Shown piece by piece: positions 1 to 6,815 of a DNA stretch of 9,728 nucleotides. The position numbers and the translations under genes were made by a program. Positions within the stretch are counted from its first letter, which is position 1. Each line of letters begins with the position of its first letter. Location: contig JAZNRH010000048.1 in the NCBI GenBank assembly GCA_045590615.1, forward strand, positions 1 through 9,728. Direction: 5' to 3'. This stretch comes from RGIG6353 sp045590615. Its GTDB lineage: Bacteria; Bacillota; Clostridia; Oscillospirales; SIG627. Under the pieces are notes generated by a model. The model was not told where the DNA came from. It saw nothing but the letters and a program-made list of their open reading frames with translations, and made no database searches.

Positions 1-63
1 AAATTACATCTTTAATTTTGGTAATATGTAACTAAAACTAAACAAATTATGCTTTTCGGAGGT

Positions 64-98
64 CCAGGAGACGCTTTTTGCTAAAAAGCGCCTCTTGG
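64..98. terminator. Long hairpin downstream of the U32-like gene
   Basis: Two 16-base arms (64-79 and 83-98) are inverted repeats with a 3-base loop. Two arm positions do not form Watson-Crick pairs, one wobble and one mismatch on either strand. The inner part pairs an A-run with a T-run and the outer part is GC-rich. It lies 22 bases past the stop codon of the minus-strand U32-like gene, so it may end that transcript. No clear U-run follows the stem on the minus strand, while a T-rich stretch follows on the plus strand. It could therefore serve a gene lying to the left of the window, or both directions. Confidence 0.45.
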
Positions 99-119
99 TT
101 TACGTTTTCTAATCCTTTT

Positions 120-1016
120 TTAGAACAAATCCAAGGTATTACTGAGATATATCTTTTCTCTGACCTTTAGCTGACAGTCGGGTTTTGTCATATAGTATAG
201 CAAAAATTCGAGAATCAACGCACTGCCAAGGCTTCGCCCTTCAATCTTGAATTCGGAAATCCCCATTGGCAGATAAGTGTTTATTATATCGTCAATTCCA
301 ATGAACGCAGGAGATTCCATCGCCCTTGAAAAAAGATAACCGTCACTTGCATTCGGGGAGGTACATATATGGTCGTCACAGCTTTCTCCCAATGCCTTCC
401 GACTCACGTTTTCGTAGCAGTTGTGTCGTGAAACGCAGCTTAACGAACAACATTCATTGCATAAAAGCTCCACCTTGTTTTTTAGGTCGCTTGACAGCCC
501 TTCAAAAAAATCAAAACGCTTGTTAAATCTGAAATCGGGCACAACGTAGCGAAAATCATCTCTTGACAATTCTTTATTCAAAGCATCGCTGTCGGTTATC
601 ACCTTGGTGGTTGAAGAAACAAAATAAAAGTCAGGATAGTTCTTTTTCAAGTGGGATAAAAGAAGGTCGGAATATATAATAATACCATTTTTTGCAGGGC
701 TTTTGTGGAATATTTCGCATAGCTTGTTGCACCTCTTGTCCGAAAGATGCTCTTCTCGAATGAGTGAATTACTGAAGGTCAGTCTTGCCGAAATACCATA
801 TTCTTTCATCAAATCCGATACTTCATACGGATTGACCTCACCGAAGCCCACACGGCCACCACCCCATAACGAGTCGGACGGAGCTCCGTATATTGACCCA
901 ATTTCGCACCACGGGTAAAAGTATTCACGATGCTCGTGAAATAAGTGCAGAAAAGCCTTGTATAATTCGTAAAACTCAAACAGGCCGGGCAGATGAAACC
1001 GTGCAATTTTCTTCAT
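120..1016 (-). CDS. U32-peptidase-like protein with a cysteine cluster
   Basis: A 298-residue protein that I place, with reservations, near the peptidase U32 family (collagenase-like and UbiU/UbiV-like TIM-barrel proteins). The main support is FKIEGR at residues 256-261, a signature stretch of U32 proteins. A cysteine cluster at C186, C189, C190, C194 and C200 is followed by a tyrosine, plus a lone C37. U32 relatives such as UbiU and UbiV hold a 4Fe-4S cluster with four spaced cysteines, so metal or Fe-S binding is plausible but inferred. No signal peptide or membrane segment is seen, so it is probably cytoplasmic. I chose ATG at 1016, not the GTG at 1022, because AGGGGG sits 7 bases upstream of the ATG and would be too close to the GTG. 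The gene has its own promoter at 1039-1067 and appears monocistronic. The substrate is unknown. Confidence 0.6.
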   Translation of the reverse strand: MKKIARFHLPGLFEFYELYKAFLHLFHEHREYFYPWCEIGSIYGAPSDSLWGGGRVGFGEVNPYEVSDLMKEYGISARLTFSNSLIREEHLSDKRCNKLCEIFHKSPAKNGIIIYSDLLLSHLKKNYPDFYFVSSTTKVITDSDALNKELSRDDFRYVVPDFRFNKRFDFFEGLSSDLKNKVELLCNECCSLSCVSRHNCYENVSRKALGESCDDHICTSPNASDGYLFSRAMESPAFIGIDDIINTYLPMGISEFKIEGRSLGSALILEFLLYYMTKPDCQLKVREKIYLSNTLDLF

Positions 1017-1038
1017 ATTCACACCCCCTTTTTCGTAT

Positions 1039-1067
1039 ATTTTATCTTATTTTTCGTTCGGTGTCAA
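1039..1067 (-). promoter_or_regulatory. Sigma-A promoter of the U32-like gene
   Basis: Read on the minus strand, TTGACA (1062-1067) is followed after exactly 17 bases by TAAAAT (1039-1044). It lies just upstream of the ribosome binding site and start codon of the U32-like gene, giving a very short leader with no room for a riboswitch. Confidence 0.8.
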
Positions 1068-1078
1068 GAATAAACTCG

Positions 1079-1107
1079 TTGACATTTTCGGCTAAACATA
1101 GTAAAAT
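1079..1107 (+). promoter_or_regulatory. Sigma-A promoter of the PnuC-type gene
   Basis: TTGACA (1079-1084), a 17-base spacer, then TAAAAT (1102-1107). Transcription would start near 1114, leaving a leader of about 30 bases. This supports the ATG at 1146 as the PnuC start, because an upstream in-frame TTG at 1113 would lie at the transcription start itself. The leader is too short for a TPP, FMN or NAD riboswitch. Confidence 0.8.
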
Positions 1108-1145
1108 ACTTTTTGTACAAAAGCAGAGTAAAGGACGTTGAAGCA

Positions 1146-1841
1146 ATGAATATTTTTCGCTCAATTCAAAACCTTACCAAAGCCGAAAAAGGCTTGTGGC
1201 TTGGTTCTTTGATGATTATTTTTATATCGTCGGCATTGTTGCCTGACCCTGATTGGCTGTCTGTGATTACCTCACTTGTTGGTGCAACAGCTTTGATTTT
1301 TGTAGGTAAGGGCGACCCGATCGGACAGCTGATATCAATAATCTTTGGTGTTTTATACGCTATAGTTTCGTGGCATTTTCGGTATTACGGTGAGATGGTT
1401 ACATACCTTTGTATGACGTCTCCTTCTGCAGCGTGGGCTTTATATACCTGGCTAAAGCACCCATATTCGAAGGTCGAGGTGCGAGTTGCAAATATGAACG
1501 TCTTAAAATGGCTTGCACTCTTTATAAGCAGTATTGCCATAACTGTGGTTATGTACTTCGTGCTTGGCTTTTTTGGAACGGCGAATTTGATAGTAAGTAC
1601 TGTTTCTGTAACAACAAGCTTTATGGCATCAATGCTTACCGTCCTTCGCAGTCCGTATTATGCTCTTTTTTATGCAATGAACGATATTGTGCTGATTGTT
1701 TTATGGGTCCTTGCAGCTATTGTTAATATCGGATATCTGCCTATGCTAATTTGTTTTATTGTGTTTTTAATTAATGATATTTACGGCTTTGTGAATTGGC
1801 GCAAAATGAGAACCAAGCAATCGGTAAGGTCTAAAATATAA
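1146..1841 (+). CDS. pnuC: PnuC-family nicotinamide riboside (vitamin precursor) transporter
   Basis: A 231-residue integral membrane protein of the PnuC family, whose members carry nicotinamide riboside or related vitamin precursors by facilitated diffusion, trapped afterwards by phosphorylation. Six to seven hydrophobic segments cover roughly residues 17-33, 37-54, 59-76, 80-102, 119-141, 145-162 and 170-213. Family-typical stretches near the C-terminus include NDIVLIVLW and NDIYGFVNWRKM. The start at ATG 1146 is chosen because AAAGGA lies just upstream and because of the promoter position. PnuC relatives can be specific for thiamine (PnuT) or riboflavin (PnuX). No vitamin riboswitch or nearby NAD, thiamine or flavin gene settles this, so the substrate is inferred from the family. 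It ends 24 bases from the convergent MFS gene, with only a weak hairpin between them. Confidence 0.85.
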   Translation: MNIFRSIQNLTKAEKGLWLGSLMIIFISSALLPDPDWLSVITSLVGATALIFVGKGDPIGQLISIIFGVLYAIVSWHFRYYGEMVTYLCMTSPSAAWALYTWLKHPYSKVEVRVANMNVLKWLALFISSIAITVVMYFVLGFFGTANLIVSTVSVTTSFMASMLTVLRSPYYALFYAMNDIVLIVLWVLAAIVNIGYLPMLICFIVFLINDIYGFVNWRKMRTKQSVRSKI

Positions 1842-1865
1842 AGCTGAATAATTCGCTCTTTGCCG

Positions 1866-3161
1866 TTATGCCTGCCCCGATTCTGCAAGCGCCTGAAGAA
1901 TTTTTTGTTTGTCTCGATTTGCTTCCTTTATTACTATATTCATTGCGATAATTACAAAAGCCATAAGCAGTGCATACATTATTATGGGAATGTAATAGTT
2001 TCCGAAAAAGTCAAAGCAATAGTTAGATAAGGGAGAGCCTATCGCAAGGCCTAAGTTGCAAGCTGCAATGAAAGGACCGACGATTTTATCAAAAGCTTTA
2101 TTTCCAAAGAGCTCGGCAATAAAGAAAGATATCATTATCGTTTCCAGAGGCTGTGCAACGCTTGAAAAGAATGCTCTTACAACGGCGACAGACATACCTA
2201 AGACGGAGTTTTTCAAAAGGAAGAATCCGATTATTGAAATAAAACAACTTGCAAAGCAAATGTTCATTGTGATTTTTATTCCAAATTTATCATAAAAAAG
2301 ACCCGTAAATGCTTTTGTCGCCATAAGAAAGAGGCTGGTCATCGTAGTTATATTTGCGACAAAGTCTTTGGCAAACCCTATATCGTACATATATGGTACG
2401 GAAATTGAATTCAAGCCTGTCAAAGAAAAGCCTATAAATGCCACACACATCATTGTTATGTAAAAATAAGGCTTTTTAATAGCTTGCTCATAGTCGATAC
2501 CAACCCAGACGCTACTGCGTGCTTTTTTATTCTTTTTCAGTGGTTCATATGTTTTTTGAGCGTTTTTCGGGTATTCTCTGAAAAAGATGATTACCAAAAC
2601 AATTATGATGCATAAAATCATCGAAATTAATCTGTATGAATTACGAAAACCTAAGGGATTGCCCTCTTCGAATATAATGGGTGTAACAATTTGCGCTGCA
2701 AGTGCACCACCCAGCCCGTTGGCAGAAAGAACGATACCCATAATAATGCCCTTGTTTTTTGTAGCCCACCTGTTTATTACAACGCTCATCATGGTTGTTC
2801 CCGTTAAGGGTGCACCGATACCAAGACATATAGAACCAAGATAAAATAGCCATAAGTCTTGGGCGAAGGTGTTTATAACGGCGAAGGATAACATAAAAAC
2901 AATGCCGAAGCACAACAACGTTTTGGCTTTGTATTTATGTATAAGGAATCCGAAAAACAAGTTAACGATTATCGACGTAACGTATCTGAAGGTGTCGGTA
3001 AGTGCAAAATCACCACGCCTGAAGCCGAAGGCATCGGTAATTGCCGTTAAGTATAACGTTCTGCCACTTGAGCAAAAACCAAAGCATATTGCATAGGTTA
3101 TAAAGCACAGTATGAGCATAACCCATAGATAATCGTGATTTTTTTGTTTTGCTGTTTCCAT
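1866..3161 (-). CDS. MFS transporter, oxalate/formate-antiporter-like
   Basis: A 431-residue protein with about twelve hydrophobic segments in two halves, separated by a charged cytoplasmic loop around residues 198-230 rich in lysine. Each half carries the MFS motif-A type loop between its second and third helices: GFLIHKYKAK near residue 71 and GLFYDKFGIK near residue 287. The stretch NRWATKNKGIIMGI near residue 130 resembles the loop of the OFA (oxalate:formate antiporter) subgroup. It should sit in the cytoplasmic membrane and move a small organic solute, driven by a proton or exchange gradient. The substrate cannot be read from the sequence. The ribosome binding site is weak (GGTAGG). It is divergent from an AraC-family gene, which is the likely regulator. 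Members annotated this way often remain functionally unassigned. Confidence 0.85.
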   Translation of the reverse strand: METAKQKNHDYLWVMLILCFITYAICFGFCSSGRTLYLTAITDAFGFRRGDFALTDTFRYVTSIIVNLFFGFLIHKYKAKTLLCFGIVFMLSFAVINTFAQDLWLFYLGSICLGIGAPLTGTTMMSVVINRWATKNKGIIMGIVLSANGLGGALAAQIVTPIIFEEGNPLGFRNSYRLISMILCIIIVLVIIFFREYPKNAQKTYEPLKKNKKARSSVWVGIDYEQAIKKPYFYITMMCVAFIGFSLTGLNSISVPYMYDIGFAKDFVANITTMTSLFLMATKAFTGLFYDKFGIKITMNICFASCFISIIGFFLLKNSVLGMSVAVVRAFFSSVAQPLETIMISFFIAELFGNKAFDKIVGPFIAACNLGLAIGSPLSNYCFDFFGNYYIPIIMYALLMAFVIIAMNIVIKEANRDKQKILQALAESGQA

Positions 3162-3190
3162 AATAAACCTACCACATAAAGTTTTTCTAT

Positions 3191-3219
3191 ATTATATAGT
3201 CGGCAAGTAAAAAAGTAAA
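3191..3219 (-). promoter_or_regulatory. Likely promoter of the MFS transporter gene
   Basis: On the minus strand TTTACT (3214-3219, four of six consensus bases) is followed after 17 bases by a perfect TATAAT (3191-3196). The imperfect -35 fits a promoter that needs an activator, and the divergent AraC-type gene could supply one. Confidence 0.6.
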
Positions 3220-3260
3220 TGGAATTAATATAACAATATGGAAAAATTAAAACAAATCAC

Positions 3261-3289
3261 TTGTATTTGATTATATGTAATGGTATAAT
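3261..3289 (+). promoter_or_regulatory. Likely promoter of the first AraC-type gene
   Basis: TTGTAT (3261-3266), 17 bases, then an extended -10 element TGGTATAAT with its core at 3284-3289. It lies 46 bases upstream of the chosen start at 3336, which argues against the longer reading frame that would begin inside the -35 box. Confidence 0.7.
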
Positions 3290-3335
3290 TAAAACACTAA
3301 AAACACTTTACGACTTGAAAATCAGGAGAATTAGT

Positions 3336-4091
3336 ATGTTTGATTATATGGAAAACTTAGAATTGATTTCGTCGTTTCACCTGTCTGCAAAGACATATAG
3401 GAAAATAGAAAACAGACAGAGTCACGGCTTTATAATAAAAGTAAAGGGTGGCTGTGATTATATCCTTGACTCAAAAACCATACATGTAAATGAAGGCGAA
3501 ATGGTGTTTTTGCCAAAAGGGATATCCTATGAGTGCGAAACCCCCGATAAAGATAATTTATATACCTCTATAAATTTTCAGGCAGATTTAGTGAATCCAA
3601 GTATAAAAGTGTATTCACTAAAGGATTTTTACGTAGCACAGTATTTGCACCGAAGCTTTTCGGAGCTTTGGACTTTTGGAAACGCATCCGATAGGTACAA
3701 GTGTATTTCGTTGTTTTACGATTTAATATCTTACATATCAAGGCTGGAGCGACAAGACGCAAGTGAAAAAGACAAGTATCACGTAATAGACCCTGCTGTA
3801 AAATATCTAAAAAGCCATTTGTATGATAACTCTTTGAAAATCAAAGACTTGCATCTGATGTGTGGAATTTCAGATACTTATTTCAGAAAAATTTTCAAGA
3901 AAAGGTTTAACGTTACACCACAGAATTACGTTATACAGTCAAGGCTGGACTATGCAAAATCCATTTTTGAAAGTGGTGATTTTGATTCGGTCAAAGAGGT
4001 GGCAGAGCTGGTCGGCTACGATGACTCTATGTATTTTGGTAAAGCGTTCAAAAAGAAGTACGGTCAGTGCCCTACAAGCTTTAACGAATGA
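3336..4091 (+). CDS. AraC-family transcription regulator next to the MFS gene
   Basis: A 251-residue DNA-binding regulator. Residues about 25-85 form a cupin-like ligand-binding domain (beta-rich, with an NEGEMVFLPKG turn). Residues about 150-251 form the AraC/XylS double helix-turn-helix: the first helix-turn-helix around IKDLHLMCGISDTYFRKIFKK (split near residues 168-189), the second around residues 218-238 with EVAELVGYDD, followed by the usual F-K-K-Y-G-x-x-P-x-x-F ending. ATG 3336 is preceded by AGGAGA. It is divergent from the MFS gene and so probably controls it in response to the carried solute or a derivative. The ligand is unknown. It ends in TGA at a normal family C-terminus, which shows that TGA is used as a stop in this organism. 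Confidence 0.88.
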   Translation: MFDYMENLELISSFHLSAKTYRKIENRQSHGFIIKVKGGCDYILDSKTIHVNEGEMVFLPKGISYECETPDKDNLYTSINFQADLVNPSIKVYSLKDFYVAQYLHRSFSELWTFGNASDRYKCISLFYDLISYISRLERQDASEKDKYHVIDPAVKYLKSHLYDNSLKIKDLHLMCGISDTYFRKIFKKRFNVTPQNYVIQSRLDYAKSIFESGDFDSVKEVAELVGYDDSMYFGKAFKKKYGQCPTSFNE

Positions 4092-4192
4092 GCCAAACGA
4101 TTTATTTCCAAAGAGTTCTGTTTAGGTGAAAAAGCAGATTGCAAATATAGTATCAAGTTGCAGAATTTCACTTATTTTTTGAAACAATTAAC

Positions 4193-4233
4193 AATGCACC
4201 ACTTTGACGAAATTTGAGTCAAAGTGGTGCATT
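4193..4233. terminator. Bidirectional terminator, perfect 16-bp inverted repeat
   Basis: Arms 4193-4208 and 4218-4233 are perfectly complementary over 16 bases, with a 9-base loop. It sits between two convergent genes, the first AraC gene ending at 4091 and the ceramidase-like gene ending at 4272. T-rich sequence follows on both sides, so it probably stops transcripts from both directions. The rest of the gap between these genes (4092-4271) shows no coding potential. Confidence 0.8.
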
Positions 4234-4271
4234 TATTGTATTTCTCAAGATAAAAGTTGTGGCACTCGAAT

Positions 4272-5579
4272 TTACTTTTCACAGAGCTTTCTCAACAGTC
4301 TCAGGTTTTCCCCGATGATCGTCGTATCTGTGTTTTCCTCGAGAGTGAACTCGTTAAAGAGCCTGAAGGTTTTCACCTCGTACCCACCGTTGATGAATTG
4401 GCTTTGAGTTGGCAGATACGCGTAATATCCGTCTGCGTTTGAGAGGGTGATGGTATAAGGTACGGGACTGTATTTTTGCAAACGAAGCTCAATTTCTGAG
4501 AAAACCTCAAAGGGAAAGGGAACGATAGCAAGGTTGCCTATCTTTATAATGGTTTGCTGCAATTCAAGATTTTCGGGGAAATAATTGTTTTCGTAGCCCT
4601 TAATGATAGAATTGTAATGGTTTCTGAAAATAAAGTCCCAATGGTCTCCGTCCTCGGGATACTTTGCAAATTCTGCCTTTGCTTCCTCCAAGGTAATGGG
4701 CTTTGCGTAGGGGAGGCGGATAGTTTCGCAAATAACCTGCATATCACATTCGTTATACTCTTTAACGTTGCTATATGCCTCCATAGCCGAATAGGTGGCT
4801 CTTCCACCAAGCTCTATTGCGTATTGCAAGCCTGAATGACGGTCTTGCGTTTTTTTCACAAATCCCGTAGTTTTTCCGTTTATAAGTCTCGGACCGATAT
4901 CTCCCTCTGCGCCACAAAGAAAAATGGAGGTAGCTCCCGTTTCAAATTCAAGTCTGTCCAGCATAATGCCCGACCAGTCTCGTGTAATCTCATAATTGCA
5001 GGCAGATGCCGTTGAATGCATGCCGTAGCATATCATATTCAAAATCGGCTCGTCGGCTTCGTTTTTGAAAGCCACGCAGGTCATAATGGGGTTGTAGGGT
5101 CCCCAAGGGTTTTGTCCCAGAGCCACCGAGCCGTTTTCGAGAATTTCGCGTCTGTTTACGGCTATATCGCATCTCGACGTACCTATTCCCATAACAGCGT
5201 TTTGTAAGGTTGCCACAGCCTTTTTAGTTGCATTCAGGCATCCGGGAGTAAATACGGTTTTAAGATACTCGCAGTCTTTTTTATTTCCACTCAGGCAGGG
5301 ACCCGAATGGGTGTGGGTCGCTGCAAGAATAATATTGCTGTGCTTTATGCCTACCTCTTTTTCAATAAGCGCCTTTACGGCATTGGCAGTTTCGGTTTCA
5401 ATGTATAAAACCTCCACGTTTATCAAAAGACTCTTTACTCCGTCCTGCTCAAACACAACGGCAGTTGCTCTCAGGTCGTCGTTGACCCTTTTGGCTTCTC
5501 TTGGCTCGTAACCGAAAAGATACGCTCCAACCTTCGGAGTAATTATTTCTCTTCCGACTCCTACTTTCAGCTTGCTCAT
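4272..5579 (-). CDS. Neutral-ceramidase-family (N-terminal domain) metal hydrolase, altered catalytic site
   Basis: A 435-residue protein matching the N-terminal catalytic domain of neutral/alkaline ceramidases (PF04734-type) and shorter than true ceramidases, lacking their C-terminal immunoglobulin-like domain. The start VGVGREIITPKVGAYLFGY and the core ATHTHSGP (residues 87-94, H89/H91) are family hallmarks. H188 in GMHST, E358 in PFE and a tyrosine group at 385-388 fit the remaining zinc ligands. The position of the ceramidase active serine (in a G-D/N-x-S-P motif) is GDIGP at 226-230, so the serine is glycine. No signal peptide is visible, whereas known bacterial ceramidases are secreted, so this is probably a cytoplasmic hydrolase of another amide or ester. 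ATG 5579 is chosen because GAGGT lies just upstream; a longer frame to 5651 would overlap a transporter remnant. It is divergent from an AraC regulator and a GH1 glycosidase. Confidence 0.75.
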   Translation of the reverse strand: MSKLKVGVGREIITPKVGAYLFGYEPREAKRVNDDLRATAVVFEQDGVKSLLINVEVLYIETETANAVKALIEKEVGIKHSNIILAATHTHSGPCLSGNKKDCEYLKTVFTPGCLNATKKAVATLQNAVMGIGTSRCDIAVNRREILENGSVALGQNPWGPYNPIMTCVAFKNEADEPILNMICYGMHSTASACNYEITRDWSGIMLDRLEFETGATSIFLCGAEGDIGPRLINGKTTGFVKKTQDRHSGLQYAIELGGRATYSAMEAYSNVKEYNECDMQVICETIRLPYAKPITLEEAKAEFAKYPEDGDHWDFIFRNHYNSIIKGYENNYFPENLELQQTIIKIGNLAIVPFPFEVFSEIELRLQKYSPVPYTITLSNADGYYAYLPTQSQFINGGYEVKTFRLFNEFTLEENTDTTIIGENLRLLRKLCEK

Positions 5580-5599
5580 TTTTTTACCTCGCTTAAAAT

Positions 5600-5755
5600 T
5601 TATAAATCTAAAACACTTAACGCTATAATACCAAGAACCAATGCCACCCATTGCTTTATTGTGAGCTTTTCCTTGAAGAATATGACGGCGGCAATAAGCG
5701 TTGCAAAGATCAATCCTCCGTTTCCATCAATACGCTCAAAATGAGTAATATGTAT
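5600..5755 (-). pseudogene. C-terminal remnant of a DMT/EamA-type transporter
   Basis: On the minus strand this stretch reads 51 codons to a TAA at 5600-5602 and encodes a hydrophobic tail containing RIDGNGGLIFATLIAAVIFF, then KEKLTIKQW and VALVLGIIALSVL. This is the typical last two helices of small EamA/DMT drug-metabolite transporters, where a G-E/K-K-L-x-x-x-Q-W-x-G loop joins the helices. An in-frame TAA at 5756-5758 and the absence of any related upstream sequence show that the rest of the gene is gone. The stop lies 20 bases before the ceramidase-like start, a spacing expected of an operon, so the two genes were probably co-transcribed before the 5' part was deleted or displaced. The rest of the 5756-5926 gap holds the promoter of the AraC gene and two TATAAT-like boxes on the minus strand (5784-5789, 5803-5808) that could now drive the ceramidase-like gene. 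Confidence 0.75.
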
Positions 5756-5867
5756 TTAATAATCAGTCGTTATTCCATTCACTATTATATCTCACTAATT
5801 TTATTATAATATGAACGGTGTAAAATAAAACTCTATTTCGTTTTTATAACTTCGCAAAAATTCTCTC

Positions 5868-5895
5868 TTGCATTTTATTGGATGTGTGATATACT
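5868..5895 (+). promoter_or_regulatory. Likely promoter of the second AraC-type gene
   Basis: An extended -10 element TGATATACT (core TATACT 5890-5895) with a weak -35 TTGCAT (5868-5873) 16 bases upstream. It precedes the ribosome binding site AAAGGAGG at 5911-5918. Confidence 0.5.
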
Positions 5896-5926
5896 AAATG
5901 ATGAAGAGAAAAAGGAGGAAAAGCAT

Positions 5927-6736
5927 ATGTATCAAAATATCTTTGCAGGACGTTTGCTTTATGATCTTATTATCAAGAAGGTAGAGGGTTTTCAGCCTCA
6001 TTTTCACTATGAAATGGAAATACTTTACTGCCTTGACGGAAGCTTTACCATAGGAATTGAGAATCAGTTCCACGAAGTGAAAAAAGGTGAGGCAATCGTC
6101 GTCGGCTCAATGCTCAAGCACAGTATAGATTCGAGCTGTGATAACAAAACCCTTCTCATAGAATTCGGTCCCTCACTTTTGCGTGAGCATTTCGGACATT
6201 TTGCCAACGCTCCGTTTTATAAAATGTATAGTGGAAACAATGAAATTTTCAAATATCTTGACAGCATCGTCGAGGACGCCGGAGCCTTAGACACATATTC
6301 CGATTTGATGGTAATCGGAGGACTTTACAAGCTTTACGCCTTTTTGTCCAAGGACAACTGCGACGTCATACACCGTGAGGACAAAAGCGATACCTATTCC
6401 ATAGCGCAATCACTGACCCTCATATACAGAGACTACAATAAGGAGCTCACAATCGACGAGGCGGCAAAGTATTGCAAATGTGGTAAAAGCACCTTTTGCA
6501 GACTTTTCAAAAACGCTATGGGAACAAGCTTTCACCATTTTCTCAATGAATACAGAATTAAAATAGCCGAAAATCTCCTTGCTGAAACAAACGAGAAAAT
6601 AGAAAATATCACCGACGAGGTGGGCTTCAAGGACGCAAAAAGCTTTTGCAGGGTGTTCAAAAAGCACACAGGAATTTCTCCGTCTCAGTACAGAAAGTAT
6701 TACGGAAAAACGATGAGTGAGAATTTTTGCGAATAA
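5927..6736 (+). CDS. AraC-family transcription regulator of the GH1 locus
   Basis: A 269-residue AraC/XylS regulator. The N-terminal cupin domain shows HFHYEMEILYCLDG at residues 25-38, with H25, H27 and E31 in the usual cupin order, which in this family often binds sugars or a metal. The C-terminal double helix-turn-helix covers about residues 165-265: LTIDEAAKYCKCGKSTFCRLF and, near residues 226-259, NITDEVGFKDAKSFCRVF followed by TGISPSQYR. ATG 5927 is preferred over the upstream in-frame ATG at 5882 because AGGAGG sits 7-8 bases before it and the extra residues are highly charged and not family-like. The upstream ATG would also overlap the -10 box. The gene precedes the GH1 gene by 79 bases on the same strand and is divergent from the ceramidase-like gene, so it probably controls both. 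The inducer is unknown. Confidence 0.88.
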   Translation: MYQNIFAGRLLYDLIIKKVEGFQPHFHYEMEILYCLDGSFTIGIENQFHEVKKGEAIVVGSMLKHSIDSSCDNKTLLIEFGPSLLREHFGHFANAPFYKMYSGNNEIFKYLDSIVEDAGALDTYSDLMVIGGLYKLYAFLSKDNCDVIHREDKSDTYSIAQSLTLIYRDYNKELTIDEAAKYCKCGKSTFCRLFKNAMGTSFHHFLNEYRIKIAENLLAETNEKIENITDEVGFKDAKSFCRVFKKHTGISPSQYRKYYGKTMSENFCE

Positions 6737-6753
6737 ATTAGTACGTAATGCCG

Positions 6754-6781
6754 TTGATAAAACAGCGTAAAATCATATAAT
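6754..6781 (+). promoter_or_regulatory. Promoter of the GH1 glycosidase gene
   Basis: TTGATA (6754-6759), a 16-base spacer and a perfect TATAAT (6776-6781) lie in the gap after the AraC gene. No terminator separates the two genes, so GH1 may be made both from its own promoter and by read-through. The AraC protein could act at this site. Confidence 0.65.
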
Positions 6782-6815
6782 TATTTCAGTATTAAGCTTT
6801 TGGAGGATTATTATT

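Noticed and set aside
1..63. Possible coding end or regulatory leader at the left edge
   Set aside because: Stops occur in all frames over this short AT-rich stretch, and the GGAGG at 59-63 is not followed by a usable start and open frame.
1409..1726. Plus-strand 105-codon frame inside pnuC
   Set aside because: It overlaps the conserved PnuC reading frame in another phase, is cysteine-rich without a zinc-finger pattern, and has no ribosome binding site.
1842..1865. Possible terminator between pnuC and the MFS gene
   Set aside because: Only a short GAAT/ATTC stem with mismatched flanks is present, and no clear U-run. It is too weak to list as a terminator.
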